Assembly (NCBI RefSeq): GCF_015644665.1
Contig: NZ_JADOBQ010000001.1
Location: forward strand, 806,001-870,000
DNA length: 64,000 bases
Origin: Roseobacter sp. MH60115
Lineage (GTDB): Bacteria > Pseudomonadota > Alphaproteobacteria > Rhodobacterales > Rhodobacteraceae
Direction: 5' to 3'
A program made the translations under genes and the position numbers. The notes beneath the pieces were generated by a model. The model saw only the letters and a program-made list of their open reading frames with translations. It had not been told where the DNA came from and ran no database searches. Shown one piece after another: positions 45,285 to 54,647 of this stretch (positions are counted from its first letter, which is position 1; every line of letters begins with the position of its first letter).

Positions 45285-46487
45285 TCAACCGAGCCGGGAA
45301 ATCAGCGCCGGGATATGCTTTTTGAACGGAAAAAACCCCTTGGTGGCCAAAGGCCAGGCCGCCGCGTCAAAAGCGCGCTGCAGACGCACCAGCGGTGGCG
45401 CCTCCGGATGCTTCTGCACCTGTGCCACCACATCGGCCACCGGCCCCACGGGCGCATAGGCGGTGACAATCTGTTGCAGGTTCTCACGCCGCGCCCAGTC
45501 GAGCACGCCGGCGACATCACCCAGCGGCTGGGACAGAACCCCCAGCTTGCCGGACCAGCGCGCGCAGGCATCCTCTGCCGCCTGCGCCCGGAAGGCCGCG
45601 ACGTGCGGAGCGGGCATCAGCGGGCTGACCCCGTTCGCCGGCGCCACCACGGCGCTGGCCACCGGAGACAGCTGCTCCAGAAGAAATCCCGGGCTGAGGT
45701 CATCGGCATGCAGCAAGACGCCCGTGCGCAGGCCGAGATCGACGGGGTCTTGGGCGGGCAGGCCGCGCGGGGCAGGCACGGGCGTTGCCGCGCGCGGCAC
45801 GGCGGTGGAGGCCAGCCCGGTCGGGCGAAACCGCCCTTCGGTGTATTTGGCGATGTTGTCGGCCCGCGCGAGATACGTCTTGCCGATGGTCTGTACCCCG
45901 GCCACCCAGCGCCAGCCCAGCGTGTTGGACGCCGGATCGCCATCCAGCAGATGCCGCAAAAAGAATTCCGCGCCCAGCTGCCACGGCAGCTCCAGCGTGA
46001 AAATCCAGATCGATGCAAACCACATCCGCGCGTGGTTGTGCAGATAGCCCGTCTCCACCAGCTCCCGCGCCCAGAAATCGAAACATGCAAACCCGGTCTG
46101 GCCGGTGCAGGCCGCTTCCCACCGCGTCCGCAGGCCGGACTGGGTCTGCAACTCGTCGATCTGCTGCCTCAAGTCCTGTTGATACTGTGCCCAGATCCCG
46201 GGGCGCAATTCCAGCCACCCTTTCCAATAGGTCCGCCAGAAGACCTCCTGCACGAATTTCTCCGCCGCCCTTGCCGAATGCCGCGCCAGCACCGCCTGCA
46301 AAACCTCCGCTTCGGTGATCAGCCGACAGCGCAGGTAGGGTGACAATGTCGAGACCCCCGCATGCCGCCCGGGGCCCAGATCATAGTTGCGTCGCGCGGC
46401 ATATTGCTGCCCGGCGCGCGGCAGGAAGTCGGCCAGTCTTTCCAGCGCTGCGGTGCGCGTGGGGGGGAAGGCAACAGAAGCGGTCAT
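45285..46487 (-). CDS. photolyase/cryptochrome-like flavoprotein with apparently permuted domains
   Basis: About 400 residues. The N-terminal half is a photolyase FAD-binding helical domain: STLSPYLRCRLI, FVQEVFWRTYWKGW, ETGYLHNHARMWFASIW, HLLDGDPASNTLGWRW. No alpha/beta antenna domain precedes it. Instead, the last 170 residues form an alpha/beta-like region (TGVLLHADDLSPGFLLEQL through ATKGFFPFKKHIP) that ends like the photolyase N-domain. This suggests swapped domain order (inference). ATG 46487 is preferred to a TTG at 46535. It may repair UV damage or sense light. It is co-directional with phoX. Confidence 0.8.
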   Translation of the reverse strand: MTASVAFPPTRTAALERLADFLPRAGQQYAARRNYDLGPGRHAGVSTLSPYLRCRLITEAEVLQAVLARHSARAAEKFVQEVFWRTYWKGWLELRPGIWAQYQQDLRQQIDELQTQSGLRTRWEAACTGQTGFACFDFWARELVETGYLHNHARMWFASIWIFTLELPWQLGAEFFLRHLLDGDPASNTLGWRWVAGVQTIGKTYLARADNIAKYTEGRFRPTGLASTAVPRAATPVPAPRGLPAQDPVDLGLRTGVLLHADDLSPGFLLEQLSPVASAVVAPANGVSPLMPAPHVAAFRAQAAEDACARWSGKLGVLSQPLGDVAGVLDWARRENLQQIVTAYAPVGPVADVVAQVQKHPEAPPLVRLQRAFDAAAWPLATKGFFPFKKHIPALISRLG

Positions 46488-46638
46488 CCGGGGGGACGTA
46501 GTCGCGCCCGCCCGCAGATCAATCCTTCGCGTCAAGATTGCAACGGCCCCCCTTGCAGCCCCCCGACACCGACACTAAGCTTTGCGTAACGGTTCGTCGG
46601 GTATGGTCCCTCGAACACCAACTGACAGGCATTCCCAC

Positions 46639-47268
46639 ATGAAAGATCCCATCGACACCTATATGAATACGCTTGTGCCCATGGTGGTGGAGCAGACCAG
46701 CCGGGGCGAGCGTGCATATGATATCTTCTCGCGCCTTCTGAAAGAGCGGATCATCTTCCTCTCAGGCCCCGTGCACGACGGGATGTCGTCGCTGATCGTG
46801 GCCCAGCTGCTGCATCTTGAGGCGGAAAATCCGTCGAAGGAAATCAGCATGTACATCAATTCGCCGGGCGGCGTGGTCACCAGCGGTCTGTCGATCTACG
46901 ACACCATGCAATATATCAAGCCCAAGGTTTCCACATTGGTCATCGGGCAGGCAGCCTCCATGGGATCGCTGCTTTTGACAGCAGGTGAGGCCGGCATGCG
47001 GTTCTCTTTGCCGAACTCCCGCGTGATGGTGCACCAGCCCTCGGGCGGCTATCAGGGTCAGGCGACAGACATCATGATCCACGCGCAGGAAACCCAAAAG
47101 CTCAAGACGCGTCTGAATGAAATCTACGTGAAGCATACCGGGCAAACCCTTAAAAAGGTTGAAGAAGCGCTGGAGCGTGACAATTTCATGTCGCCGGAGG
47201 AGGCGAAAAAATGGGGTCTCATCGACGAGATCGTCGAGAGCCGCAACAAGGATGAGGACGACAGCTAA
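46639..47268 (+). CDS. clpP: ATP-dependent Clp protease proteolytic subunit
   Basis: A 209-residue serine protease with catalytic Ser107 (GQAASMGS), His132 (MVHQPSGG) and Asp181 (ERDNFMS). It forms the tetradecameric barrel that degrades proteins unfolded by ClpX. The start at ATG 46639 matches the mature-type N-terminus ([20 protein letters not shown]); an earlier in-frame ATG at 46582 is less likely. clpX follows after a 140-base gap, which contains a hairpin. Confidence 0.97.
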   Translation: MKDPIDTYMNTLVPMVVEQTSRGERAYDIFSRLLKERIIFLSGPVHDGMSSLIVAQLLHLEAENPSKEISMYINSPGGVVTSGLSIYDTMQYIKPKVSTLVIGQAASMGSLLLTAGEAGMRFSLPNSRVMVHQPSGGYQGQATDIMIHAQETQKLKTRLNEIYVKHTGQTLKKVEEALERDNFMSPEEAKKWGLIDEIVESRNKDEDDS

Positions 47269-47350
47269 ACGTCACGCCGGACGCACAGTCAGTTTACCAT
47301 TTAGCGATTGTGGACCTGCCAGCGCTGGCCTAAGCTGCCATAAAGACAAC

Positions 47351-47378
47351 GCAGCACGCGTTACACGCCGCGTGCTGC
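47351..47378 (+). other. hairpin between clpP and clpX
   Basis: GCAGCACGCG (47351-47360) pairs perfectly with CGCGTGCTGC (47369-47378), loop of 8 bases. There is no T-run, so it may stabilise clpP mRNA or attenuate clpX. Confidence 0.5.
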
Positions 47379-47408
47379 CGGACACACGCAAGACCTGGAA
47401 GGGTTGAC

Positions 47409-48674
47409 ATGGCTACGAATTCAACGGGCGACAGCAAGAACACCCTTTATTGCAGCTTCTGCGGCAAGAGCCAGCATGAGGTGCGTAAGCTGATCGCCGG
47501 GCCAACCGTTTTCATCTGCGATGAATGCGTTGAGCTCTGCATGGATATCATCCGCGAGGAGACAAAAGCCTCCGGTCTCAAGGCCACGGATGGGGTGCCG
47601 ACACCCAAGGACATCTGCGAGGTGCTCGATGATTACGTGATCGGGCAGGCGATGGCCAAGCGGGTGCTCTCGGTTGCGGTGCACAACCACTACAAGCGGT
47701 TAAACCACGCCCAGAAGGGCGGCGACATCGAGTTGGCGAAATCCAACATCCTGCTGATCGGCCCCACGGGTTGCGGCAAGACGCTGCTGGCCCAGACACT
47801 GGCGCGCATTCTCGACGTGCCGTTCACCATGGCTGATGCGACCACGCTGACCGAGGCCGGTTATGTGGGCGAGGATGTCGAGAATATCATTCTCAAGCTG
47901 TTGCAGGCCTCGGAATACAACGTCGAACGGGCGCAGCGCGGCATCGTCTACATCGACGAGGTCGACAAGATCACGCGCAAGTCCGAAAACCCCTCGATCA
48001 CCCGCGATGTGTCGGGCGAGGGGGTGCAACAGGCGCTGTTGAAGCTGATGGAGGGCACCGTGGCCTCCGTACCGCCGCAGGGCGGGCGCAAGCATCCGCA
48101 GCAGGAATTCCTGCAGGTGGATACCACGAACATCCTCTTCATTTGTGGCGGTGCGTTCGCGGGCCTCGACAAGATCATCGCGGCGCGCGGCAAGGGCTCG
48201 GCCATGGGGTTCGGTGCTGACGTGCGCGACAACGACGAGCGCGGGGTGGGTGAGATTTTCACCGATCTCGAACCCGAGGATCTGCTGAAATTCGGTCTCA
48301 TCCCTGAATTCGTCGGTCGTCTGCCTGTTCTGGCGACGCTGGAAGATCTGGACGAAGACGCGCTGGTGACCATCCTGACCCAGCCCAAGAACGCGCTGGT
48401 CAAGCAGTATCAACGTCTCTTCGAACTGGAAGACACCACGCTTTCCTTCACCGAAGATGCGCTTTCGGCGATTGCCAAGCGCGCGATTGAGCGCAAAACC
48501 GGTGCCCGGGGTCTGCGGTCCATTCTGGAAGACATTCTGCTCGACACGATGTTCGACCTGCCCGGGTTGGAGAGCGTCACCGAAGTTGTGGTGAACGAAG
48601 AGGCGGTGGTCTCTGAGGCAGCACCGCTGATGATCCACGCGGACGCAGAGAAAGAACCGGCCAGCGCGGGCTGA
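47409..48674 (+). CDS. clpX: ATP-dependent Clp protease ATP-binding subunit ClpX
   Basis: A 421-residue AAA+ unfoldase. The N-terminal C4 zinc finger has Cys15, Cys18, Cys37 and Cys40; Walker A is GPTGCGKT (118-125); Walker B is VYIDEVD (180-186). Pore loop (TEAGYVGED) and RKHPQQEF loop are present. The ClpP-docking loop reads MGF instead of the usual IGF, a conservative change. It feeds tagged substrates to ClpP and is followed by a clear terminator. Confidence 0.98.
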   Translation: MATNSTGDSKNTLYCSFCGKSQHEVRKLIAGPTVFICDECVELCMDIIREETKASGLKATDGVPTPKDICEVLDDYVIGQAMAKRVLSVAVHNHYKRLNHAQKGGDIELAKSNILLIGPTGCGKTLLAQTLARILDVPFTMADATTLTEAGYVGEDVENIILKLLQASEYNVERAQRGIVYIDEVDKITRKSENPSITRDVSGEGVQQALLKLMEGTVASVPPQGGRKHPQQEFLQVDTTNILFICGGAFAGLDKIIAARGKGSAMGFGADVRDNDERGVGEIFTDLEPEDLLKFGLIPEFVGRLPVLATLEDLDEDALVTILTQPKNALVKQYQRLFELEDTTLSFTEDALSAIAKRAIERKTGARGLRSILEDILLDTMFDLPGLESVTEVVVNEEAVVSEAAPLMIHADAEKEPASAG

Positions 48675-48695
48675 TCACGCTGCCGGATGTCTCTC

Positions 48696-48724
48696 AAGGC
48701 AGGTCTTTTGGGCCTGCCTTTTTT
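48696..48724 (+). terminator. rho-independent terminator of clpX
   Basis: AAGGCAGG (48696-48703) and CCTGCCTT (48713-48720) pair around a 9-base loop; the stem runs into TTTTTT. It lies 21 bases after the clpX stop. Confidence 0.9.
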
Positions 48725-48845
48725 GCGCGGAGCGTGCATATCTAACGCGGAAATATATGCGTGAGCCGCAATATGTCGTCCAGGCGGGCGGCCAAACAGC
48801 GGGCGTAGCGAAGAGATCCAATCGATACACAGTGGGAGTAGGAGT

Positions 48846-49208
48846 ATGGCGATTCAGCGCATCAAATCAGGTGGCGAGTACGAAGAAAAAATCGGCTATT
48901 GCCGTGCGGTTGTAGCGGGCGGCTGGGTACATGTCGCGGGAACAACCGGGCAAGGCGACACGGTTTTGCAACAATGCAAATCGGCTTTGCAAATCATCGA
49001 GACAGCTTTGCAAACTGCTGGTGCCAGTTTTGCAAATGTGGTGCGTGTCACCTATATGCTGCCTGATGCTGCTGACTTCGCCCCCTGTTGGCCCCTGCTA
49101 TCGGAGGCCTTTGGTGCGAATCCTCCGGCGGCGACCATGATCGAATGTGGTCTGATCGACCCGAAATTCCGCATCGAGATCGAGGTGACAGCGCTCCTGC
49201 CGGAATAG
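48846..49208 (+). CDS. RidA family protein
   Basis: A 120-residue YjgF/YER057c/UK114 (RidA) protein, a trimeric fold in which family members hydrolyse reactive enamine/imine intermediates. ATMIECGLIDPKFRIEIEVTA carries the conserved arginine (residue about 110), here quoted only as IDPKFRIEIEV. It stands between clpX and ndufA12 with its own upstream region. The coding sequence contains several TTTGCAA boxes at 21-22-base spacing (48965-49036), one in a different codon phase; see findings. Confidence 0.92.
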   Translation: MAIQRIKSGGEYEEKIGYCRAVVAGGWVHVAGTTGQGDTVLQQCKSALQIIETALQTAGASFANVVRVTYMLPDAADFAPCWPLLSEAFGANPPAATMIECGLIDPKFRIEIEVTALLPE

Positions 49209-49301
49209 GCGGGTGAAAGCCGTTTCACGCGACGCATCCATCTGGACGTTTCGCACGCAATCGGCCATACGTTGAGACGACAGTGCGACCGGAGGCATTT
49301 C

Positions 49302-49685
49302 ATGGGACTTCTGACTTCTATCTTGCGCGCAGTGACCTGGTGGAATGGCCAGACGCTGAACACGCAGCTTTGGACCTGGCGCAAGGGCATCAAGGTCGGC
49401 GAGGACAGTCAGGGCAATATTTTCTATGAAAACAAGGATAAAAGCCGTCGCTGGGTGATTTACAACGGAGAGGCCGAGGCCAGCCGTATCGACCCGGAGT
49501 GGCACGGCTGGTTGCACCGCACATGGGAAGCGGCCCCGACAGAGGCGCCCTTGCCGCGCAAGTCATGGGAAAAACCGCATCAGGAAAATCTGACAGGCAC
49601 CGCACTCGCCTATGCGCCAAAAGGATCCATCCGTCGGGCGGATCCTGAACCGCGCAGCGATTATGAGGCCTGGTCGCCGGAGTAA
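49302..49685 (+). CDS. NADH:ubiquinone oxidoreductase 17.2 kDa subunit (NDUFA12 family)
   Basis: A 127-residue accessory subunit of respiratory complex I, typical of alphaproteobacteria and mitochondria: [23 protein letters not shown] and the [24 protein letters not shown] core (quoted in part: PEWHGWLH). ATG 49302 is chosen over 49272 because of GGAGG at 49291-49295. The next gene, mlaD-like, follows after 8 bases; the block is conserved in Rhodobacterales. Confidence 0.95.
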   Translation: MGLLTSILRAVTWWNGQTLNTQLWTWRKGIKVGEDSQGNIFYENKDKSRRWVIYNGEAEASRIDPEWHGWLHRTWEAAPTEAPLPRKSWEKPHQENLTGTALAYAPKGSIRRADPEPRSDYEAWSPE

Positions 49686-49693
49686 TGATTTAA

Positions 49694-50140
49694 ATGTCTG
49701 AAAACACCACCGAAGTCATCATCGGCGCGGGGGTTTTGGCCGCCGCTGTCGGGTTTGTCATCTATGCAAGCCAGGTGTCGGGCTTTACCGGCTCGGCAAC
49801 GACCTATCCGTTGGAGGCCAGTTTCCGCAGCCTCGAAGGGGTCAGCGTGGGCACGGATGTGCGCCTCGCGGGCGTGCGCGTGGGCACCGTCGCGGCGGTT
49901 GATCTCAACCCCGAGACCTACCGCGCCGATACCACCGTCTCCGTGCAGCAGGGCATCGAAATCCCCGATGACAGCGCCATCGTGATTTCCTCCGAAGGGC
50001 TGCTGGGCGGGAACTTCGTGGAAATCGTGCCGGGCGGCTCGCCGTTCTACTTTGAGGCCGGCGACACGATCACGGACACGCAGGGCGCGGTGAGCCTTGT
50101 CTCGTTGCTCTTGAAATTCGTGAGTGGTTCGTCTGAATGA
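49694..50140 (+). CDS. mlaD: MlaD-type outer-membrane lipid asymmetry protein (MCE domain)
   Basis: A 148-residue protein with one N-terminal membrane helix (IIGAGVLAAAVGFVIYAS) and a single MCE domain (YPLEASFRSLEGVSVGTDVR, GIEIPDDSAIVISSEGLLGG). MlaD forms a hexameric ring that carries phospholipids between the inner and outer membranes. The other mla genes are not adjacent here, as is usual in this group. It overlaps the DUF2155 gene by ATGA. Confidence 0.92.
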   Translation: MSENTTEVIIGAGVLAAAVGFVIYASQVSGFTGSATTYPLEASFRSLEGVSVGTDVRLAGVRVGTVAAVDLNPETYRADTTVSVQQGIEIPDDSAIVISSEGLLGGNFVEIVPGGSPFYFEAGDTITDTQGAVSLVSLLLKFVSGSSE

Positions 50141-50493
50141 TCTGGCGGGCCGCGCTGCTGATCGGGGTGATGGCGAGCGGGGCGGGCGCCCAGCAGGTGA
50201 CCGAAGCCGAAGGGGCCATCCTGCGTGGCCTCGATAAGATCAGTGGACAGGTTTACGACATCGAGATGAAAGCCGGTCAGACGGCGGTTTTCGAACAACT
50301 CCGGATCACGTTGAATTCCTGCCGCTTCCCGGTTGGCAACCCCTCGGGCGACGCCTTTGCCGCGTTGGAGATCGCGGATCGGGTGCAGGGGTCCACCGTC
50401 TTTTCAGGATGGATGATCGCATCGGCACCGGCGCTGTCGGCCATGGATCACGCGCGCTATGACCTCTGGGTGATGCGCTGCACCACCTCCTGA
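50137..50493 (+). CDS. DUF2155 family exported protein
   Basis: A 118-residue protein with a signal peptide (LIGVMASGAGAQQ) and the DUF2155 pattern LRGLDKISGQ, LNSCRFP, FSGWMIASAPALSAMDHARYD and VMRC. Two cysteines could form a disulfide. Function is unknown; it is nearly always found next to mlaD-like and aat genes in this group. Its last 37 bases overlap the end of aat on the other strand. Confidence 0.9.
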   Translation: MIWRAALLIGVMASGAGAQQVTEAEGAILRGLDKISGQVYDIEMKAGQTAVFEQLRITLNSCRFPVGNPSGDAFAALEIADRVQGSTVFSGWMIASAPALSAMDHARYDLWVMRCTTS

Positions 50494-51089
50494 GGGCTGC
50501 GGAGTGGCGGCAGGGTAAAACTGGCCGGCACATCACGCGCCGCCGCGAGGGCCGCATGGTAGGCCGCGCGTGAGATTTCACGCCCGCCCAGAGAGGCCAG
50601 GTGCTCCGTCAGGAATTGGGTATCAAACAGCATGAACCCGCCGTCGTTGAGCCGGTCGACCAAACAGGCCAGGGCGATCTTCGACGCGTTGGTGCGGCGC
50701 GAAAACATGCTTTCCCCAAAGAACGCCGCGCCCAGCGTGACGCCATAGACACCGCCCACAAGCGTCCCGCCCTCCCAGACCTCCAGCGCATGGGCTTGGC
50801 CGCCCTCGTGCAAGGCCATGTAAAGGCGCCGGATTTCCGCATTGATCCAGGTGTCCGCGCGATCCGCGCAGCCTTCGACGACGCCCGCGAAATCCTGGTT
50901 GATGCTGATCTCGAAGCGCGTGTTGCGCATGGCGCGGCGCAGCGACCGCGAGGCGTGAAAGCCATCCAGCGGCATCACGCCCCGGCGCTGCGGGTCCACC
51001 CAGAAAATCTCCGGATCGTCGCGATGTTCGGCCATGGGGAAAATCCCCGAGGCGTAGGCCTGCATCAAGACATCCGGGGTCAGGCGCAC
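50457..51089 (-). CDS. aat: leucyl/phenylalanyl-tRNA-protein transferase
   Basis: A 210-residue N-end-rule transferase that attaches Leu or Phe to N-terminal Lys/Arg, marking proteins for ClpAP. The start region AYASGIFPMAEHRDD and the core GGVYGVTLGAAFFGESMFS, CLVDRLNDGGFMLFDTQF are characteristic. The start is GTG 51089, 10 bases after the accC stop. The 3' end overlaps the DUF2155 gene (convergent). Confidence 0.95.
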   Translation of the reverse strand: MRLTPDVLMQAYASGIFPMAEHRDDPEIFWVDPQRRGVMPLDGFHASRSLRRAMRNTRFEISINQDFAGVVEGCADRADTWINAEIRRLYMALHEGGQAHALEVWEGGTLVGGVYGVTLGAAFFGESMFSRRTNASKIALACLVDRLNDGGFMLFDTQFLTEHLASLGGREISRAAYHAALAAARDVPASFTLPPLRSPQEVVQRITQRS

Positions 51090-51098
51090 CGCTCAGCG

Positions 51099-52451
51099 TC
51101 AGCCGTCGCCGAGATTGGTTTCCAGCCAATGCTCCAGCCAGTGGATGTTGTAGTTGCCCGTGAGCACGTCCTCTTCCTGCAACAGCGCATGAAAGAGCGG
51201 CACCGTGGTGTCCACGCCATCGACGATCAACTCGCCCAGAGCGCGGTTCAGACGGGCCAGTGCTTCGGGCCGGTCGCGCCCGTGCACGATCAGCTTGCCA
51301 ATCAGGCTGTCGTAATAGGGCGGGATCGAATAGCCGTCATAGAGCGCCGAGTCCATCCGCACCCCCAGACCGCCGGGCGCGTGATACTGCGTGATCCGCC
51401 CCGGGCAGGGCGCGAAGTTCGGCAGTTTTTCGGCGTTGATCCGCACTTCGATGGAATGGCCGTTGATGGTCAGGTCTTCCTGCTGGAACGACATCTCCAT
51501 GCCAGAGGCCACGCGGATTTGTTCGCGCACCAGATCGACGCCAAAGATGGCTTCTGTGACGGGATGTTCCACCTGCAGGCGGGTGTTCATCTCGATGAAA
51601 TAGAACTCGCCGTTCTCATAGAGGAACTCGATGGTGCCCGCGCCGGTGTAGTTGATCCGCGCCACGGCATCGGCGCAGGTTTTACCGATAGCCGCGCGTT
51701 CTTCGGCGGAAATCGCGGGGCCGGGGGCCTCTTCAAACACCTTCTGGTGGCGGCGTTGCAGGGAGCAATCGCGCTCGCCCAGATGCACGGCGCGGCCCTT
51801 GCCGTCGCCGAAGACCTGGATCTCGATGTGGCGCGGCGTGGTCAGGTATTTCTCGATATAGACTTCATCATTGCCAAAGTTGGATTTGCCTTCGGCCCGG
51901 GCGGTCAGAAAGGCTTTTTCCATTTCCCCCGCGTTCTGCGCCACCTTCATGCCGCGGCCACCGCCGCCTGCCGTGGCCTTGATGATCACCGGGTAACCCA
52001 TGTCCTCGCCGAGGCGTTTGGCTTCTTCCAGCGTCGCGACGCCGCCATCGGAACCGGGCACGCAAGGAACGCCGAGCTTCTTCATGGTATCCTTGGCGGT
52101 GATCTTGTCGCCCATGATGCGGATATGTTCCGCCGTGGGGCCGATGAAGGTCAGGTCATGATCCTCGACCACCTGCACGAAGCCCGCGTTTTCCGACAGA
52201 AAGCCGTAGCCGGGGTGAATGGCTTCGGCCCCGGTCACCTCGCAGGCCGCGATGATGGCAGGTACCGAGAGGTAGCTTTGCGCGCCCGAGGGCGGGCCGA
52301 TGCAGACGCTTTCATCTGCCATGCGCACATGCATCGCGTCGCTGTCAGCGGTGGAATGCACGGCGACCGTGGCAATGCCCATCTCGCGGGCGGCACGCAC
52401 GACGCGCAGCGCGATCTCGCCGCGGTTGGCTATCAGGATTTTTTCGAACAT
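51099..52451 (-). CDS. accC: acetyl-CoA carboxylase, biotin carboxylase subunit
   Basis: A 450-residue ATP-grasp enzyme that carboxylates biotin on AccB. Visible: MFEKILIANRGEIALRVVRA, the glycine-rich loop KATAGGGGRGMKVA, ERDCSLQRRHQK, FIEMNTRLQVEHPVTE. It is 12 bases downstream of accB and 9 bases before aat. Confidence 0.98.
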   Translation of the reverse strand: MFEKILIANRGEIALRVVRAAREMGIATVAVHSTADSDAMHVRMADESVCIGPPSGAQSYLSVPAIIAACEVTGAEAIHPGYGFLSENAGFVQVVEDHDLTFIGPTAEHIRIMGDKITAKDTMKKLGVPCVPGSDGGVATLEEAKRLGEDMGYPVIIKATAGGGGRGMKVAQNAGEMEKAFLTARAEGKSNFGNDEVYIEKYLTTPRHIEIQVFGDGKGRAVHLGERDCSLQRRHQKVFEEAPGPAISAEERAAIGKTCADAVARINYTGAGTIEFLYENGEFYFIEMNTRLQVEHPVTEAIFGVDLVREQIRVASGMEMSFQQEDLTINGHSIEVRINAEKLPNFAPCPGRITQYHAPGGLGVRMDSALYDGYSIPPYYDSLIGKLIVHGRDRPEALARLNRALGELIVDGVDTTVPLFHALLQEEDVLTGNYNIHWLEHWLETNLGDG

Positions 52452-52463
52452 GTCCCGCGCCCC

Positions 52464-52964
52464 TTATTCAAGGATCACAAGCGGCGTGCCGAATTCCACC
52501 GCCGCACCATCCTCGACGATGATACGCTTGACGGTCCCGGCCCGGGGGGCGGGGATGTGGTTCATGGTTTTCATCGCCTCGACGATCAGCAGGGTGTCGC
52601 CTTCGTCCACGCTGGCCCCGACCGAGATGAAGGCTGGCGCACCGGGTTCCGCCTGCATGTAGACCGTGCCGACCATGGGTGAGGTGACCGCGCCGGGGTG
52701 GTTGGCCGGGTCTTCCCCGCCTTCGGCGGCGGGCGCGCTTGCGGCCGGTGCGGATGCCTCCGGGGCGGTGGCCGCTGGGGCCGGAGCCGCAATCTGGCTC
52801 ACCACCGGTTGTGCCTGTTGCAGATGGCGGCTGACGCGCACGTTCAGGCTGTCATCGGCGCCATAGTCCCGTTTGACCTGCAGCTCTGTCAGATCGTTTT
52901 CCCGCAGCAATTCGGCCAGGGCCTGAATAAAGGCCACATCGGCGTCATGGTTCTTTTTTGTCAT
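52464..52964 (-). CDS. accB: acetyl-CoA carboxylase biotin carboxyl carrier protein
   Basis: A 166-residue carrier with the biotinylation motif VEAMKTMNH (Lys132), preceded by an Ala/Pro-rich flexible linker (about residues 52-82). It shuttles carboxybiotin between AccC and AccAD for malonyl-CoA synthesis. It is divergent from the acyl-CoA ligase at 53112. Confidence 0.97.
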   Translation of the reverse strand: MTKKNHDADVAFIQALAELLRENDLTELQVKRDYGADDSLNVRVSRHLQQAQPVVSQIAAPAPAATAPEASAPAASAPAAEGGEDPANHPGAVTSPMVGTVYMQAEPGAPAFISVGASVDEGDTLLIVEAMKTMNHIPAPRAGTVKRIIVEDGAAVEFGTPLVILE

Positions 52965-53111
52965 GTAAGTCCTCGACCGTTCGGGGGAGCCTTGTTTTGC
53001 GCGGCCCTTGTTCCTGCATCCCCGTTATAGGGGAAGGTCAGAGCCATGAAAACCCGCCTCTTGCAGCGGTGTCCGGGGCGCGTAGATTGGGCCGCGAGGG
53101 AGGGTTGTTTG

Positions 53112-54626
53112 ATGAATCTGGCACATTGGCTTGAACGCAGCGCGACGGCGATGCCGGACCGTCCGGCGTTGTTCCTAGGCAGGCAGCAGGTCGCGACCTA
53201 TGGCGTGTTTTTTGCGCAGGCCCGCGCGGTGGCGGGGTGGCTGCAATCGCAGGGTGTGCGGCCGGGGAACCGTGTCGCGATTTTCATGAAGAACGTGCCC
53301 GACTATCTGGTGGTCTTCTACGGGATCTGGTCGCTGGGCGCCGTGGTCGTGCCGATCAACGCCAAGCTGCACGGGCGGGAGGCGGCCTATATTCTTGAGG
53401 ATGCAGGCGCCGCGCATGTCTTTGTCTCGCCCGATTTGCGCGAGGGCCTGAGCGACGCGGGCGTTGCCGTGCCGATGACCGAGGCGCCGGGTCCGGCCTT
53501 TGACGTCGTCGTGCGCCATGCGCCGATCCAGACCATCACGCCCCGGTCCGCAGAAGACCTTGCCTGGCTCTTTTACACCTCTGGGACGACCGGCAAGCCC
53601 AAGGGGGTGATGATCACCTTCCGCATGCTCACAACCATGAGCCTGTGTTACACGCAGGACGCCGACCCGGTGCATCCGGAGGACACAACGCTCTATGCCG
53701 CGCCGATGAGCCATGGCGCGGGCATCTACAACATGATGCATGTCCGGGCGGGGGCGCGGCATGTCTGTCCGGCATCAGGTGGGTTCGATCCCGGTGAAAT
53801 CTTCGATCTTGCCGCGCATTTCGGGTCCGTCCAGATCTTTGCCGCCCCGACGATGGTGCAGCGGATGACCCATGTGGCCAGGGCCACGGGTCGCGATGGG
53901 GCTGGCCTGCGCACGGTCGTCTATGCGGGTGGGCCCATGTACAACGCGGACATTATCGAAGCCGTGGACCATTTCGGCCCGATTTTCGTGCAAATATACG
54001 GGCAGGGGGAGTGTCCCATGGGCATCACCGCGCTCAGCCGCGCAGATGTTGCCAACCGCAGCACGCCGGGGTGGGCGGACCGACTCCAGTCCGTGGGGCG
54101 GGCGCAATCCGCCGTCGAAGTGCAGATTGGAGATGAAAAAGGCGTTCCCGTGGCCCCCGGAACCCATGGCGAAATCATGGTGCGCGGCGATACCGTCATG
54201 CCCGGATACTGGCAAAACCCGCAAGCCACGGCCGGGACGCTCGTCAATGGCTGGTTGATGACGGGCGACATGGGGTTCATGGATGCGGGCGGCTATGTCA
54301 CGATGCAGGACCGGTCCAAGGACATGATCATCACCGGCGGTTCGAACGTCTATCCGCGTGAGGTCGAGGAAGTTCTGCTGCGCGATCCGGATGTGTCGGA
54401 GGTCTCGGTGGTGGGGCGGGATCACCCTGAATGGGGCGAGGAAGTTGTGGCCTTCATCGTGGGCGATGTCGAGCCCGCACGGCTGGACGCGCTCTGTCTG
54501 GACAACATCGCACGTTTCAAACGCCCGAAGGCCTATATCCCCATCGAGGCTTTGCCCAAAAACAATTACGGCAAGGTGCTCAAAACCGAGCTCCGCGCCC
54601 GTCTGAAATCACAGGGCGGCACGTAG
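53112..54626 (+). CDS. AMP-dependent acyl-CoA synthetase/ligase
   Basis: A 504-residue ANL-superfamily enzyme that activates a carboxylic acid through an acyl-AMP. The phosphate loop is YTSGTTGKPKGVM, followed by QIYGQGECPMGIT (A5-type region), GYWQNPQATA, and TGDMGFMDAGGYVTMQDRSKD (quoted in part: TGDMGFMDAGGY). The C-terminal catalytic lysine lies in LPKNNYGKVLK. The substrate (fatty or aromatic acid) cannot be told. ATG 53112 is chosen because GGGAGGG lies just upstream; a longer form from 53046 is possible. Confidence 0.88.
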   Translation: MNLAHWLERSATAMPDRPALFLGRQQVATYGVFFAQARAVAGWLQSQGVRPGNRVAIFMKNVPDYLVVFYGIWSLGAVVVPINAKLHGREAAYILEDAGAAHVFVSPDLREGLSDAGVAVPMTEAPGPAFDVVVRHAPIQTITPRSAEDLAWLFYTSGTTGKPKGVMITFRMLTTMSLCYTQDADPVHPEDTTLYAAPMSHGAGIYNMMHVRAGARHVCPASGGFDPGEIFDLAAHFGSVQIFAAPTMVQRMTHVARATGRDGAGLRTVVYAGGPMYNADIIEAVDHFGPIFVQIYGQGECPMGITALSRADVANRSTPGWADRLQSVGRAQSAVEVQIGDEKGVPVAPGTHGEIMVRGDTVMPGYWQNPQATAGTLVNGWLMTGDMGFMDAGGYVTMQDRSKDMIITGGSNVYPREVEEVLLRDPDVSEVSVVGRDHPEWGEEVVAFIVGDVEPARLDALCLDNIARFKRPKAYIPIEALPKNNYGKVLKTELRARLKSQGGT

Positions 54627-54638
54627 CGCGCCGCCCTG
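54612..54638 (+). other. hairpin overlapping the acyl-CoA ligase stop codon
   Basis: CAGGGCGGC (54612-54620) pairs perfectly with GCCGCCCTG (54630-54638) around a 9-base loop that holds the TAG stop. A short GTTTT lies further down. It may serve as a terminator between the convergent genes. Confidence 0.5.
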
Positions 54639-54647
54639 CGGGTCGGG

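Noticed and set aside
50601-52682. Long open frame (about 690 residues) on the plus strand opposite accC and aat
   Set aside because: It is the complement of two certain genes in GC-rich DNA, has no recognisable domain and no ribosome site; it is a codon-bias shadow.
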